Assembly (NCBI GenBank): GCA_938075675.1
Contig: CALJHE010000005.1
Coordinates: forward strand, 1-64,000
DNA: 64,000 nt
Direction of reading: 5' to 3'
From: Candidatus Poseidoniaceae archaeon
GTDB taxonomy: Archaea > Thermoplasmatota > Poseidoniia > Poseidoniales > Poseidoniaceae
Part shown: piece after piece, positions 47,990 through 59,700 of the stretch
How the letters are laid out: the number at the start of each line of letters is the position of its first letter
How positions within the stretch are numbered: position 1 is the stretch's first letter
Notes under the pieces: model-generated
Told to the model about the DNA's origin: nothing
Databases searched by the model: none
Seen by the model: only the letters and a program-made list of their open reading frames with translations
Translations under genes and position numbers: made by a program

Positions 47990-49560
47990 GCGCCGATCCA
48001 CTTGTAGCGGCGTGCCCCTTCGTCAACACCCTCATCGCCAATTTCAACCAGTGCGAATTCGCCTTGAGGCGTGACGACACTGTCGTCTTGCAAGCCCTTG
48101 TGGAGATTCTCATAGGTCACGTGGTCGATAGCAACTCGTCCAGCCAATCGTTCAAACAAATGCCACCGGGAAACAACTTCTCTCCATCGTGGACTGACTT
48201 TACCTTCGAACACCTTTGCTTTTGCACCCGAACCGTAACCGCATAGACCGAACAACTTGTTGTCCAGGTTGCTGTTTTCTTCTAAATCCGATTCGAAGGT
48301 TGACATGAGTGCAAGGAAAATCGAACCGGTGTATTGATTTCCAATCAGACTGCTTGCACGTTGCCCCTTCTCAATACGACTGGCGTGGAAATCAAGGTAT
48401 TCAGGAGTCTTGGAAATTGCACGCCGGTACCCATCCATTGCCTTCTCCCAGATTTCGATGAGTTGTGCATCAGCAGATTCATCATGCTCTGCCGGCATCG
48501 GTCCGAGTTGTTCTGCAATTGGACCCCACATCTCAGTCCCTTCACGGTCGTGTCGGAAAATGTCAGGGAACATACGCTTGGCTTGGAATGCATACGGCAA
48601 ATGCATGATAATACGAGACCATTGCTCGGTTAACCGTTCATCCTCGTCGTGGACATAACGGTTCTGCTTTTGTGCCTTCTCTGCAAAATTGTGGAACGCC
48701 TGGCGAACTGCAGATTGATAACATCGATTGGAGAATTGTCCATCGAAAATAGGTTCATCGCGATGGACGCTTACCTTTTCTTCACCGTGAGCGAAAATAC
48801 CCAGTTTGCGAACTGTTGATTCCGGCAAATGACGAATCATGCGTTCAATAAGTCCCTTTTTCATGGTTTGCCCAGTCTCTTGAGCAAGTTGCATCACGTT
48901 GGTGATTACAGAACGGATGCTGACTTCGCGTCGAGGCTTGAAGAAATCGTGAACCGGAGTGGTTGAGACGCCGATGCAATCGGGGATTTCGAGCAATCGA
49001 GGGTTTCGGCGAATAAGCAACGCCCCACCTCCGGCACCTTGGGTGTATTCACCTGAGGATTCCAAAGCGTACTTTGCGTTGTCAGAGAAAATTACGATTC
49101 CTGTTCGCTCATCGTGTTCGGTTGAACGAGCAACCCAATCGAGCGTAGTGTGCATTGCATCAACAGCACCGATGCATGCAAAGGTCATGTCGACAACATC
49201 ACAGTTGCGGAAACAATCTGCTCCGTATCGGTCTTGATAGCGTTGAGTAAGCATGTCGACAATGTAGGTTGCTGTCGGCTTTGCACCATCCAGAGCTGAC
49301 TCGGTGCCGAGGTACATTCGACCGATGTTGTTTGGGTCCAATCCATTTCGATCAATGATCTGCATCACAGCCATTGCGCCCATGGTAGCAGTATCTTCGT
49401 GGACATCAGGTATGGCCATTGCTTCGAGGCCGAGACCTTTGTTGAGTTTGCCAAAATCTGCACCTCGCAACTCAGCAAAATCCTTCATGTCCATGTATAA
49501 ACGAGGAAAATGAATGGCGATGTCATCGATACCAACACAGGTTTGACCGTCTGTTCCCAT
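47986..49560 (-). CDS. hydroxymethylglutaryl-CoA synthase family protein (long form)
   Basis: VGIDDIAIHFPRLYMDMKDFAELRG...DMTFACIGAVDAMHTTLDWV catalytic Cys region; likely start MGTDGQTCVGI at 49560. Confidence 0.88.
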   Translation of the reverse strand: MGTDGQTCVGIDDIAIHFPRLYMDMKDFAELRGADFGKLNKGLGLEAMAIPDVHEDTATMGAMAVMQIIDRNGLDPNNIGRMYLGTESALDGAKPTATYIVDMLTQRYQDRYGADCFRNCDVVDMTFACIGAVDAMHTTLDWVARSTEHDERTGIVIFSDNAKYALESSGEYTQGAGGGALLIRRNPRLLEIPDCIGVSTTPVHDFFKPRREVSIRSVITNVMQLAQETGQTMKKGLIERMIRHLPESTVRKLGIFAHGEEKVSVHRDEPIFDGQFSNRCYQSAVRQAFHNFAEKAQKQNRYVHDEDERLTEQWSRIIMHLPYAFQAKRMFPDIFRHDREGTEMWGPIAEQLGPMPAEHDESADAQLIEIWEKAMDGYRRAISKTPEYLDFHASRIEKGQRASSLIGNQYTGSIFLALMSTFESDLEENSNLDNKLFGLCGYGSGAKAKVFEGKVSPRWREVVSRWHLFERLAGRVAIDHVTYENLHKGLQDDSVVTPQGEFALVEIGDEGVDEGARRYKWIGA

Positions 49561-49632
49561 CAAACTATTCTTTTTCCAACCCCTATTTGAAACAACTACC
49601 CGTTTTTTCAGCGGTTCGAAGGGTTTGAACAC

Positions 49633-51222
49633 CTATTCCATTTCGGGAATATTTGGCATGGAAGGATCTTGCTTTGCCCAAAGAACATCATCAATTCGAA
49701 GAATAGAGATGGCTGCTTCGGTCGCACCTGCAATCGACTGTCTCACAATGAGGTAAGGCTCTAGGACACCGTTTTCAATCATATTTGCTGGTTGACGTTC
49801 AAGCACGTCGAGGCCAATATGGTGAGCATCTTCTCCGCCGTTGACTTGCTGAGCAACCAATTTCAACAGGGTGTCAATTGGGTCAAGGCCAGCATTTTCA
49901 GCCAAAACACGAGGAATCACCTCGAGTGCATCGGCAAAGGCTTCAGCACCAAGTTGCTCGCGCCCAGGAATGGATTCAGCGAATCGCCGCAGTCGGCGAG
50001 CAAGAGCCACATGTGTTGCGCCGCCACCAGCGAGCAAACGATCGTCTTCAAGCATACGACAAGCAACGCCCAAAGCGTCTGCAAAACTACGTTCCACTTC
50101 ACCAATTACCGTTTCAGTGCTTCCGCAAGCAATCAAAGTCGCTCCGCCTTCCTCGGTCTCAACGATCCAGTGGGATACGCCAGACCAATTCTCGTTCTTA
50201 CTCGAAATGAAGGCACCGAGGTCGTTGCTGTGTGCGCGTTTGACATCGCTAACCAGCGTTGCACCGCAACCACGAGCGAGGAGGTCAAGGTCTGTTCGAG
50301 CAACTCTTCGAAATGCTTGGATACCAGCCTGTGCCAAGAGAATACGAGCTTCATCGTCAATACCTTCTTTGCACGCCAAGAGACGGATTCCGAGGGTTTT
50401 GAGGTGTTCAACTTGTTCAGCCAACAGTTCAACTTCCTTGTTTCTAAAACTGTCCAGAACTCCTGGTGCAGTAACGTTGATTTTCATATCACTCTTCATT
50501 GAACGGCGTTCGATTCCACCATCGATGAGGAGGATTTTACCTGCTCCAATGGTGCGAGGCATATCGTCATGAATGCGATTTTTGGCGAGTACCAGTCCGG
50601 TAACCAATCGAGTATCAGCGATGCTGCCGCCAGATTGTGGTAAGACCTTGACTCGGGTCGGGTCAGCCACGATTCCTTCTGAAGTTTGAACATGAATATT
50701 CTCCGCAGCCTCGATGGCAAGTTGGGCGAGAAGAACCTGCATGGAGTGGTGTCCTTTACCAGCCATCGAAGTTCGAGTCGCCATCAAGCGGTGTGCTTTA
50801 TCGGATTTAAGGGCAAACTCGTCCAGTATTTCGTGAACATGAGTTTCAGCCATACGGAAACCACGGGCTATAACTGCAGGGTGAACATCTTGCGTAACCA
50901 AATGCCACGCATTTTGGAGCATCTCCGCAGATATGAGAACGGTTGATGTCGTTCCGTCCCGAGCAATTTTGTCTTGAACTGAAGAGGCGTTAATCATCAT
51001 GCGTGCAACTGGATGTTCCACTTTCGCAGACTCTAGAACAGTTACTCCGTCGTTGGTGACAAGCGTTCTTCCGTCATCATCAATGAGCAGTTTGTCCAGT
51101 CCCCGTGGACCAAGCGTTGAACGTACTGCACTCGCAAGAGCCATCGCCGCCTGAATGTTGTTCTGGAGAGCACTGCGACCCGTTGTACGCTCAGTGTCTC
51201 GGAGCAGGGGAGCATCGCTCAT
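49633..51222 (-). CDS. thermosome / group II chaperonin subunit
   Basis: NIQAAMALASAVRSTLGPRGLDKLLIDDDGRTLVTNDGVTVLESAKVEHPVARM...DGTTSTVLISAEML. Confidence 0.97.
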   Translation of the reverse strand: MSDAPLLRDTERTTGRSALQNNIQAAMALASAVRSTLGPRGLDKLLIDDDGRTLVTNDGVTVLESAKVEHPVARMMINASSVQDKIARDGTTSTVLISAEMLQNAWHLVTQDVHPAVIARGFRMAETHVHEILDEFALKSDKAHRLMATRTSMAGKGHHSMQVLLAQLAIEAAENIHVQTSEGIVADPTRVKVLPQSGGSIADTRLVTGLVLAKNRIHDDMPRTIGAGKILLIDGGIERRSMKSDMKINVTAPGVLDSFRNKEVELLAEQVEHLKTLGIRLLACKEGIDDEARILLAQAGIQAFRRVARTDLDLLARGCGATLVSDVKRAHSNDLGAFISSKNENWSGVSHWIVETEEGGATLIACGSTETVIGEVERSFADALGVACRMLEDDRLLAGGGATHVALARRLRRFAESIPGREQLGAEAFADALEVIPRVLAENAGLDPIDTLLKLVAQQVNGGEDAHHIGLDVLERQPANMIENGVLEPYLIVRQSIAGATEAAISILRIDDVLWAKQDPSMPNIPEME

Positions 51223-51273
51223 AGCACAGCCACCGGACTCTTCGACATAAGGTCAACTATGGCAGATGAAGAC

Positions 51274-53175
51274 TCAGTCTTCATCGTCTTCAACAACTTC
51301 GAAGTCCGCATCGACTACATCATCGCCACCGACGTTGATGTCTCCGTCTTCTGCTGAGCCGTCTTGTTCTGCCATTTCAGCAGCAGCGGCTTCGTAGAGT
51401 TTCGCTGAAACTGCGTGCATTGCTTCTTCGACTTCCTTAACCTTGGCTTGAATAGCCGCATCGTCGATTGAATCGATATCGAGAGGTTTTCCATCTTCGT
51501 CTTGAACCATCTTTTCGAGAGCGTCAAGATGTTCCTTGACCGGGTCGACTTCAGCGTCATCGAGTTTGTCAGCAGATTCGTCAAGAGTTCGGCGTGTTTG
51601 GTAAACGACTTGGTCCGCCATGTTACGGAGCTCGACCTTGGCCTTGCGGAGTTGGTCTTCTTCGGCGAATTTCTCTGCTTCACTGATCTTGGCTTGAATT
51701 TCGTCTTCAGACAAGGAGGTTTGAGATTCAATCTTGACCGACTGCTCTTTACCAGTTCCCATATCCTTGGCGCTTACGTTGACAATTCCATTCGCATCGA
51801 TGTCAAAGGTGACTTCGATTTGAGGGGTGCCACGCGGTGCAGCAGGAATCCCCATGAGGGTGAATTCTCCTAGAGTGACGTTGTCTTTGGCAAAGTTTCG
51901 CTCGCCTTGAAGGACGTGAATGGTCACAGCAGGTTGATTATCGGTTGCCGTTGAGTAAATCTCTGAACGACGAGCCGGAATGGTCGTGTTGCGTTCAATC
52001 ATGGTTGTCATGACGCCACCAAGGGTCTCGATACCCAATGTCAACGGAGTAACGTCGAGCAACAGAATATCGGATACGCCCTCATCACCGGAAATGATAC
52101 CGGCTTGAAGTGCAGCGCCCATTGCGACTGCTTCATCAGGGTTGATTCCTTTGTATGGAGCCTTACCTGCTTCCTTCTCGACCGCTTCTTGGACCGCTGG
52201 AACTCGAGTTGAACCGCCCACAAGGATGACCTTGTCGACGTCGCCCTTCTTGACTCCAGCATCCTTCATTGCTTGACGGGTTGGACCCATTGTTGCTTCG
52301 ATGTGCTTGGAGATGAGGTCTTCGAACTTGGCTCGGCTGAGCGTCATGTCCATGTGTTCAGGTTGTCCGTCACGCATAGTGATGAACGGGAGGTTGATTT
52401 GCGTTTGCTGTGTTCCCGAAAGTTCGATTTTGGCCTTTTCAGCGGCTTCTTTGAGTCGAGACATGGCTTGTACATCCTTTGACAAGTCAATGCCCGTATC
52501 GCGCTTGAATTCTGCAACCATCCAGCTGATGACTTGGTCATCGAAATCATCGCCACCAAGTTTGTTGTTTCCGGCTGTTGCCTTGACTTCAATTTGCGGC
52601 TGACCGTCAACTTGATAGATTTCAAGAACGGAAACGTCGAACGTTCCACCGCCCAGGTCGTAGACCAGAATTGTTTGGTCTTCGCCTTTATCGACACCGT
52701 AAGCAAGTGCCGCAGCGGTTGGTTCGTTGATGATTCGAAGAACTTCAAGACCTGCAATTCGACCTGCATCCTTTGTCGCTGTTCGCTGCGCATCGGTGAA
52801 GTATGCAGGGCATGTGATGACCGCTTGCTTCACTTCGTGGCCCAAGTATGCTTCCGCATCGGCCTTCAACTTCTGAAGAATGAACGCTGAAATCTCTTGA
52901 GGCGTGTAATCTGTGTCATCGATGTTGGTCTTCCAATCGGTCCCCATGTGCCGCTTGACAGACAAAAGGGTTCGTTCAGTGTTGGTTACCGCTTGTCGCT
53001 TAGCAGTTACGCCAATCATGCGTTCACTGCCGTCTTTTGCAAATGCAACGACGGAGGGGGTTGTTCGTGCGCCTTCTGCATTCGCAATAACGACGGGTTC
53101 TCCGTTTTCGATGGTTGCGACACAGCTGTTTGTTGTTCCTAGATCTATTCCTATTACTTTGCTCATTTTATTCAC
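51274..53175 (-). CDS. dnaK: molecular chaperone DnaK (Hsp70)
   Basis: [56 protein letters not shown]; substrate domain. Confidence 0.98.
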   Translation of the reverse strand: MNKMSKVIGIDLGTTNSCVATIENGEPVVIANAEGARTTPSVVAFAKDGSERMIGVTAKRQAVTNTERTLLSVKRHMGTDWKTNIDDTDYTPQEISAFILQKLKADAEAYLGHEVKQAVITCPAYFTDAQRTATKDAGRIAGLEVLRIINEPTAAALAYGVDKGEDQTILVYDLGGGTFDVSVLEIYQVDGQPQIEVKATAGNNKLGGDDFDDQVISWMVAEFKRDTGIDLSKDVQAMSRLKEAAEKAKIELSGTQQTQINLPFITMRDGQPEHMDMTLSRAKFEDLISKHIEATMGPTRQAMKDAGVKKGDVDKVILVGGSTRVPAVQEAVEKEAGKAPYKGINPDEAVAMGAALQAGIISGDEGVSDILLLDVTPLTLGIETLGGVMTTMIERNTTIPARRSEIYSTATDNQPAVTIHVLQGERNFAKDNVTLGEFTLMGIPAAPRGTPQIEVTFDIDANGIVNVSAKDMGTGKEQSVKIESQTSLSEDEIQAKISEAEKFAEEDQLRKAKVELRNMADQVVYQTRRTLDESADKLDDAEVDPVKEHLDALEKMVQDEDGKPLDIDSIDDAAIQAKVKEVEEAMHAVSAKLYEAAAAEMAEQDGSAEDGDINVGGDDVVDADFEVVEDDED

Positions 53176-53184
53176 TTCCTTGCA

Positions 53185-53898
53185 TCAAAAGATTGGGATT
53201 CCGCCGTCGTCATCATCGTCTTTGTCGTCACCGACATCGATGCTTACGTCTGAAAAGCCCGGAGTTTCATCATCATTATCATCATCATTGTCCTCGGCAG
53301 GGGCTGGCAATGCAGAACCTTGAGGGGTGAGTTTGAGGGTGACATCAAGAATACCGTTGTTAAGGCTCCATTCAACGACATCATCGCATGGGTGAGGGAG
53401 TTCAACACGTGCCAGTGGAGACGTTTGTGTCGTCTTCATAATTTCGAGTTGGTGGCCGTCACGAACCAGAGACATTTCGACATCCGTTTCTTCAACTTCG
53501 CCTTTGAGTGTAAAATCAATGGTAACGGACATGTTCCATCCATTGAGATAGACATCGTCCGCAGGTAGCGTGAACACTTCATCGTTGGAATCATCGATAT
53601 CCGGAGTGTTAACTTCAATCGGGTTGGCATCGACTTGTACATCGACACCGAAATTTTGGAGAATGTCTTCGATGGATTTACCTTTCTCAAACATCTTGCC
53701 CAATTGCGAGAGGTCGAAATTGAAGTTGACATCACCCTTAGCAATTTTCTCAGCATCGATTCCAAGGTTCTCAAATTGTGAGCGGAACTGTTCCATGAGA
53801 GCACGAATCTGCTCCTTGTCGAGGTTCATGCCCATGTTTCTGAACATTTCAGTAAGTTGCTCAAGCAATTTTTCCTCGAAATTATCCTTGTCTGCCAT
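53185..53898 (-). CDS. Hsp20/alpha-crystallin-like protein, next to dnaK
   Basis: C-term DVYLNGWNMSVTIDFTLKGEVEETDVEMSLVRDGHQLEIMKTT...ARVELPHPCDDVVEWSLNNGILDVTLKL beta-sandwich pattern; acidic tail. Confidence 0.65.
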   Translation of the reverse strand: MADKDNFEEKLLEQLTEMFRNMGMNLDKEQIRALMEQFRSQFENLGIDAEKIAKGDVNFNFDLSQLGKMFEKGKSIEDILQNFGVDVQVDANPIEVNTPDIDDSNDEVFTLPADDVYLNGWNMSVTIDFTLKGEVEETDVEMSLVRDGHQLEIMKTTQTSPLARVELPHPCDDVVEWSLNNGILDVTLKLTPQGSALPAPAEDNDDDNDDETPGFSDVSIDVGDDKDDDDDGGIPIF

Positions 53899-54055
53899 GC
53901 ACTTCCCTCCTTGACTACTGAACCATCGGTTACATACTGCCGTGAAGGTCACCCTATATGAAGGTCACGAAATGCAATGCATCTCTATGTTCAGCGAGGC
54001 CAACTGAGGCGAAGCCCTAAGAAGAGCGAAGGTTGCCGTAAAATTGAGGGTCATC

Positions 54056-55462
54056 ATGTCTCGTTCAATCTACGCTTTTTCACTCATCGCCCTCATGCTC
54101 ATGGCACCGTTGTCCGGTTGCTTTGGAGAAAACGAAGCCGAACCCCAAGACGCAAGTGAAGTGCTGTACATCGACTTTGCACCGGCTGGAGAGAAGTCGC
54201 TCCGAAGCGGTGAGTGGCACACCTTTACCCTTGAAGGAGAGGGAACACGATTGGTTGTTCCCGAAGATGTGTTGCTTTTCGTTAACGAGAGTGTCGTACC
54301 TCTTGGCGTGATTCAAGTTCAGGATGCAAATCTGCTCAACGGCAAAATCCTCACCACGCCCTATGTTACATCCACGATGTTCACGGTCGTTTACGCCGAT
54401 GGAACTGGCTCTACAATCGATCTCGAAGTCGAGAACGGTACACCCATCGTCAACGGCGAAGATTGGTTCCAAAAAATGGATTTCATCCTGTCCGTTTGTT
54501 CTGATTCAAGCCAGTGTGGCGGTTACGTCAACCGGTGGATGGGCTCGCCAAATCCAGCATTTGAGCGTGCAGCGAGTTATTTCCACGGGCATTTCGAAGG
54601 ATTAGGCTATGAAGCAAACATCATGCGAGTGACCGACCACCTTAACCCCTCAGAGCCAGAATCTCTCAACATCATCGCATGGAAAGACGGCCGTAACAAC
54701 GACTGCGTTCAAGGCATGGGTGCACACATGGACATTGCCCCACCAGGAGGACCACCAGGGGGTGGCACGTACGAAGGCGCTTACGATAACAACGCAGGCA
54801 CTGTTTCCATGATGCTGTTCGCTCGAGCATTCATCGACCTTCAATTTGAATGCGATACATTCCTCGCTCTTTGGTCTTCAGAAGAAGAAGGGCTGCGTGG
54901 TTCCAACGCCTTTGCGAACAACGATTGTGATTACTGCCTACCAAAGGACAAGGAACTTCGATTTTACATCAACATGGATATGATGGGCATCTCGTGGCCA
55001 GCAATGAAAGACACGGGCGAACCATTCCCCTACCACGCATGGTCCGGACCTGACTTCGACCCTGAAGTCGACGATGTTGAGATTACTGCCGTCATGGACC
55101 ACGTCCATCGCAATATACTCAAGGCTCCAATGAACCTCAGCATCGATGGAACTTATGGAGCAGGCTGCGACCAACATTGGGACGAACACGAAGACCGAGT
55201 GTTCGATGTCCACGAAGATACATTCGGGCGATCAGATCACGTCACCTTCCGAGATTTAGGAGCTCAAACCATATTCCACCTGGGTGCCTACGATGATGAT
55301 TACAGCGCCTACCATTCACCCAGCGACACACTCGATAACATGGTCGAAGTGGTTGGAGGACAAGAGGAACTCGAAAAATCGATTGAATTTGTCATGTGGG
55401 CAGCAATGCTTGAGTTCATCATTGCAGACCAAACGCCAGAAATCCGTAACGTCGATGTTTGA
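54056..55462 (+). CDS. M28-family metallopeptidase, putative lipoprotein
   Basis: Signal/lipobox IALMLMAPLSGCFG; GMGAHMDIAPPGGPPGGGTYEGAYDNNAGTVSMMLFARAF, LALWSSEEEGLRGSNAF. Confidence 0.9.
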   Translation: MSRSIYAFSLIALMLMAPLSGCFGENEAEPQDASEVLYIDFAPAGEKSLRSGEWHTFTLEGEGTRLVVPEDVLLFVNESVVPLGVIQVQDANLLNGKILTTPYVTSTMFTVVYADGTGSTIDLEVENGTPIVNGEDWFQKMDFILSVCSDSSQCGGYVNRWMGSPNPAFERAASYFHGHFEGLGYEANIMRVTDHLNPSEPESLNIIAWKDGRNNDCVQGMGAHMDIAPPGGPPGGGTYEGAYDNNAGTVSMMLFARAFIDLQFECDTFLALWSSEEEGLRGSNAFANNDCDYCLPKDKELRFYINMDMMGISWPAMKDTGEPFPYHAWSGPDFDPEVDDVEITAVMDHVHRNILKAPMNLSIDGTYGAGCDQHWDEHEDRVFDVHEDTFGRSDHVTFRDLGAQTIFHLGAYDDDYSAYHSPSDTLDNMVEVVGGQEELEKSIEFVMWAAMLEFIIADQTPEIRNVDV

Positions 55463-55515
55463 ACCTCTTAGGTACCATACACTCTTTCAAAAGGGAAACG
55501 ATGTAATTTTGCTTT

Positions 55516-55968
55516 ATGACTGAGTTTGCGGATGCTGCACTTTCGCAGCAGAATCCTGTGAGGGCGATGTGGAAATACATTGCTGGCTCAACGATTGTTG
55601 CATCGCTGTGCTGTCTTCCTTCTGTTGTTATGGTGATGTTGGGGCTCGCCACTGTTTCCACGGGCGCAGCGTTGTCGGACACCCTGTATTGGGGTGGAGA
55701 AGGATTTGGTTGGTTCAGAGGAACGATGCTCCTCATAGCAGCAATTTGCGTTGTTACTGGACTCGTGTTTTATTTTCGAAACCAGGGAATTTGCACTCTT
55801 GACCAAGCAAAACGTGAACGTCGTAAAATAATCAACACATCACTTCTCGTTCTTTCTTCGACCTATGTGATCTACCTGCTGTTCAACTATGTATTCCTCA
55901 CCGAAGTGGGAATTGCAGTGGGGCTCCCATGGGAATCGAGCCGTGATTCATACATGTTCTGGAAGTAA
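55516..55968 (+). CDS. membrane protein, hypothetical
   Basis: 150 aa, about 4 TM helices. Confidence 0.65.
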   Translation: MTEFADAALSQQNPVRAMWKYIAGSTIVASLCCLPSVVMVMLGLATVSTGAALSDTLYWGGEGFGWFRGTMLLIAAICVVTGLVFYFRNQGICTLDQAKRERRKIINTSLLVLSSTYVIYLLFNYVFLTEVGIAVGLPWESSRDSYMFWK

Positions 55969-56727
55969 TCAAGCACGGCCAAGGGTCGTCTTGCAGCCAA
56001 CGCCCCATTCTTGCTCTTTCATTGCTTTTCTGGTCGCATCAAGTAAATCATCCTCTGCCGTCCTCAATGAGACCGATTCATGACGCCAAGCCAATGAGAT
56101 ATTAGTGAGGTTAAATATCCAATTTTGCAATTGGATTTTTGAATTATCAATTGAAATATTAACAACTGAATCTTCAATTGGAATTACGATTTCTCGAGGG
56201 TTGAGATGCATACCTAATTGCATCGCTTTTTGTACCGATTCCTTCGAAGTCCACAAGCGAATTGCGTGTTCGGGATGGTTGTTCAACCATTCCAATTCAT
56301 CACCCTTCGCCATCATGTCAAATGCATTCGCTGCAATTCCGCGTCCAGCAGATTCTGCATCAATACCAACAGACCATCCATGTTCGATAACCGCCACATA
56401 CGCCCAACCTTCTGAATGGCCGATGCTGATTGAAGGCAGCGCCGTGTTCACCCAAAGGCCCGGAAGGTAGGCAAGCGTTGGTGCTCGATGTTCAGTTCGT
56501 CGAACTTCCAGCATCGACGGCTCTAAGCCCCACAAAGTGAGGGCTTTTGCCAACAACCAACGGCCGCTCAAATGCTCGTCACGTCGCTTATCGATGGCAA
56601 ACGTCGCCACTTCATCAACCGAAGCCAATGTTACCTGCCCAATATCTCGAAGTTCAACAGGACAACGAAAACACATTGCACGCACAGGCAATGGATGCGG
56701 AGGAACGATCTCCTCGAACGAACTCAT
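55969..56727 (-). CDS. 4'-phosphopantetheinyl transferase (Sfp/AcpT-like)
   Basis: SISIGHSEGWAYVAVIEHGWSVGIDAESAGRG...WTSKESVQKAMQLGMHL (VGID and W-(T/A)xKE-xxxKA motifs); start likely at 56727, just after the PKS stop. Confidence 0.88.
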   Translation of the reverse strand: MSSFEEIVPPHPLPVRAMCFRCPVELRDIGQVTLASVDEVATFAIDKRRDEHLSGRWLLAKALTLWGLEPSMLEVRRTEHRAPTLAYLPGLWVNTALPSISIGHSEGWAYVAVIEHGWSVGIDAESAGRGIAANAFDMMAKGDELEWLNNHPEHAIRLWTSKESVQKAMQLGMHLNPREIVIPIEDSVVNISIDNSKIQLQNWIFNLTNISLAWRHESVSLRTAEDDLLDATRKAMKEQEWGVGCKTTLGRA

Positions 56728-56731
56728 TTCA

Positions 56732-59700
56732 TCACCTGTCGAGAGTGAACGCATCTTCCTGTGCAACTGGAGCCATACTCTTCAATCGAAGGCCCTTAAG
56801 AGCAAGAACTGGTGCGTCATCATCACCAACAACCACAACATCGTGAACGGTGATGCCAGCGTCTTCTACAGCGGTTCGCAGACTGCGCATTCTCAGCACT
56901 TCGTCCCGCTCAGGAACACGGAGCATGGAAGACCATTCAATTCCGACTGGTAGAGAAGAGAAGCCCTCAGACTCCATAGCGACGAGGCCTGCATTTTGGA
57001 ATCCAGCTTCGATGAGCATTGGAAGTGCTTCAAGCAGAACGGTTTCGCCCAGTGTTTCAAGGGCGAATTGATCGAGCAGTGGTAGTTGATGACGCATCAG
57101 CGCAATGCCGTCAGCACCAGGCGTTTGTTCATCACCAATACCTCGTAGCACGCCGCCATGGGATTGGAAACGAGGGCCGTGGAAGTAGCGTCGATAGATG
57201 AACGACGGCAACTCTGCTAATTCACCGTGAGCTGGCGTTCCCAGTTGAGGGAGTGATTCGACTTCCTTTTGTAAGAACGGGCCAAGGTCATCTCGACTTT
57301 CGACAATACGAACCACTGCCTTGTGATGTTCTCGTTCACCGAATATCTCTCCCTTGGAATTGCTTAAGTCTGAGACCAATCGGCAAGCGACCCAACTCAT
57401 TTCACCGTCACCACGGATCAAATCAGCATGAACTCGAACGGTCAAATCACCTTTCAGCAACTTCACAGGAAGGCCGAAGGAAACGTCTTCAAAACCAGCA
57501 AGACAGGCAGAAGGTCTCAGCAAGAGAGCGTTCTCTGCGAACATCTCCATTGCCATAACACCGGGATGATAGGGCACGCCTTCGATGGAATGGTCCGATA
57601 AGAACGGATGGTCAGCAACAGAGAGCGTGGTCTGAGTAACCAACGATTGGCGTTCATCGACAGAGAGAACTTTGTCCACGAATGGGAATCGGTACGGGTC
57701 TGCAATGACGCTCGCCATTTCCGCAGGTAGACGTAGTGGAGCTTCTCTAAATGCATCGAAGGCATCCATAGTACCAAGGTTACCGCATCCTAAAACACGA
57801 CGCTTTCCACCTTGAAGGGCTTCTCCGACAAAGATTTCAACGCCCTTCTCCACTGAGATGGTATCGATTCCTGCAGCGTCGAACACCGCCTGGAATGAGC
57901 CTCGTGTCGCCATTCCGACATCACGCCATCCTGTCCACGCCACCGCCACTGCACGGCAAGTACCGCTTGCGGTTAATCGAGCCATTTCAGCGTCTAAAAT
58001 GCTGTTTGCAGCCGAGTAATCGGTCTGACCGTTGTTACCGAACCGTCCCGATACGCTGGTGAAGCACGAAGCAAAGCGCAGTTCGCCTCCCGATGATTCA
58101 ACGGCACCTAACAACGATTGCCAACCGTCAACCTTGACGCGAATAACCTTGTCAAAGACGTTGTAATCCTTCGATGCTACGAGTTTCGAATCTTCCAACC
58201 CTGCTCCGTGAATGATTCCAGTAATTGGGCGTCCGAGGGAAGCACCCAAATCTCGTAGACCATCAGCATCCATAACGTCAACTGAATGATACGAGGCATC
58301 GTTCCCTGTTTCTTCAATCGTTTTGATGGTGATGTAAACATCACGGCTGCGGGAGAATTTCTGCCATGCTGCATTCCACTGTACCATCGTAACTTTTCCT
58401 GAGTCGCTGGCATCAATCAGTTCTTGGCGAAGGGAATTCTTTCGCTCAGTAAGTTGTGCATCCGACCATTCGACCCATTCTTTGGTTTCTTCAACAAGCG
58501 ACGAGCGACCGAGCAGAGCGAAGTGCGCACCCGCATTGAGCGAATGGCATGCTACGCCGATAATCGATGCTGCCGTCACTCCTGAACCGCCACCGGATAC
58601 AATCCAAGTATCGTCAGACTGCAGTGGAGTCGTCTCTGCCTCAAGATCTTCGGCGAAGGCAACCAATGCCCAACGACGCCCATCTCTGTCGATACCAATT
58701 TCAACGTCACCACCAATTTCAAACAGGTCAGCAGCGATTGTTTGTGCTGCTTGTTCGGCATCAAGAATCAGTTCAGGATGCATATCCAATGCTCGCATTC
58801 GCAAGTGGGTTTGTTCAAAGAAGTAGGACTTTGTAACTCCTGAAGCAGCGCATTGTACAGAATTAAACCGCTCCCCAATGTTGCCATGTCGACCATCAAG
58901 TGCAGTCACCGATGCAACCAAGCCGTCTTCTCGCTCAGCAAATTGGGCATCAAGACCTTGCAGCAAGGAGAAGTATCCGTGAGCAGCCAATGCAATTTGC
59001 GAGGAAGGAAGCGTATCGTCATTCCATGTGGCGCCTGCGAGTTTAAGCGGCGCCATGTGAACCAGCCCCGCTATGTCCAGTTGACGAAGTTCCTTGCAGA
59101 CTTCAGCCATGTGCCCGGGATTTGCAGGGTCGGCTCGGAAAACGGTACGGTCGTCCTCTTCATGGGACGACATGTCGCGGATTTCACTTTCAAATCCAAC
59201 TCGAACAGCCTTCATTCCCTTGGCCTCCACGAGTTTACAGAATGCCTCAGCAATCCCCCAACCGTCATCGGTAACAACCAGTGTTCCGTCGAGAGAAATC
59301 GGTGAATCACTTCCTACGCACTCCTCCACTTCGACCTGCCATCTTCGGCAGTTCTCTTGCCGTTCAACAGGTGCAGGCACCGGTGAAGCAACTGGCGTAG
59401 GAACAACCACTGGAGCCTCAACAACAGGTGATGCTTCAACTGCTACTGCTCCACCTTTCATGCGTTGAATGTAAGCGGTGAAGTGGTTCAGCGTCGGATG
59501 ATCGGAAAGAACGAACTCTTCATCGATTGGTAAATCGAAGATATCACGAACGTCAGCCATGATCTCGGCTTGTTTTACCGTATCAATACCAAGTTCACCC
59601 TCAAGGTCCTGGTCCATTTCAATGAAATCATCAGGGTATCCAGTATGGCGGACAACCACTTCAATCAGCTGTTCTTGTATCGATGAATCGGTAACAGGAG

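Noticed and set aside
49792-50572. Two >230-aa + strand ORFs inside the thermosome gene
   Set aside because: Antisense to a clear chaperonin CDS; composition (Ser/Arg/Ala-rich) fits frame shadowing.
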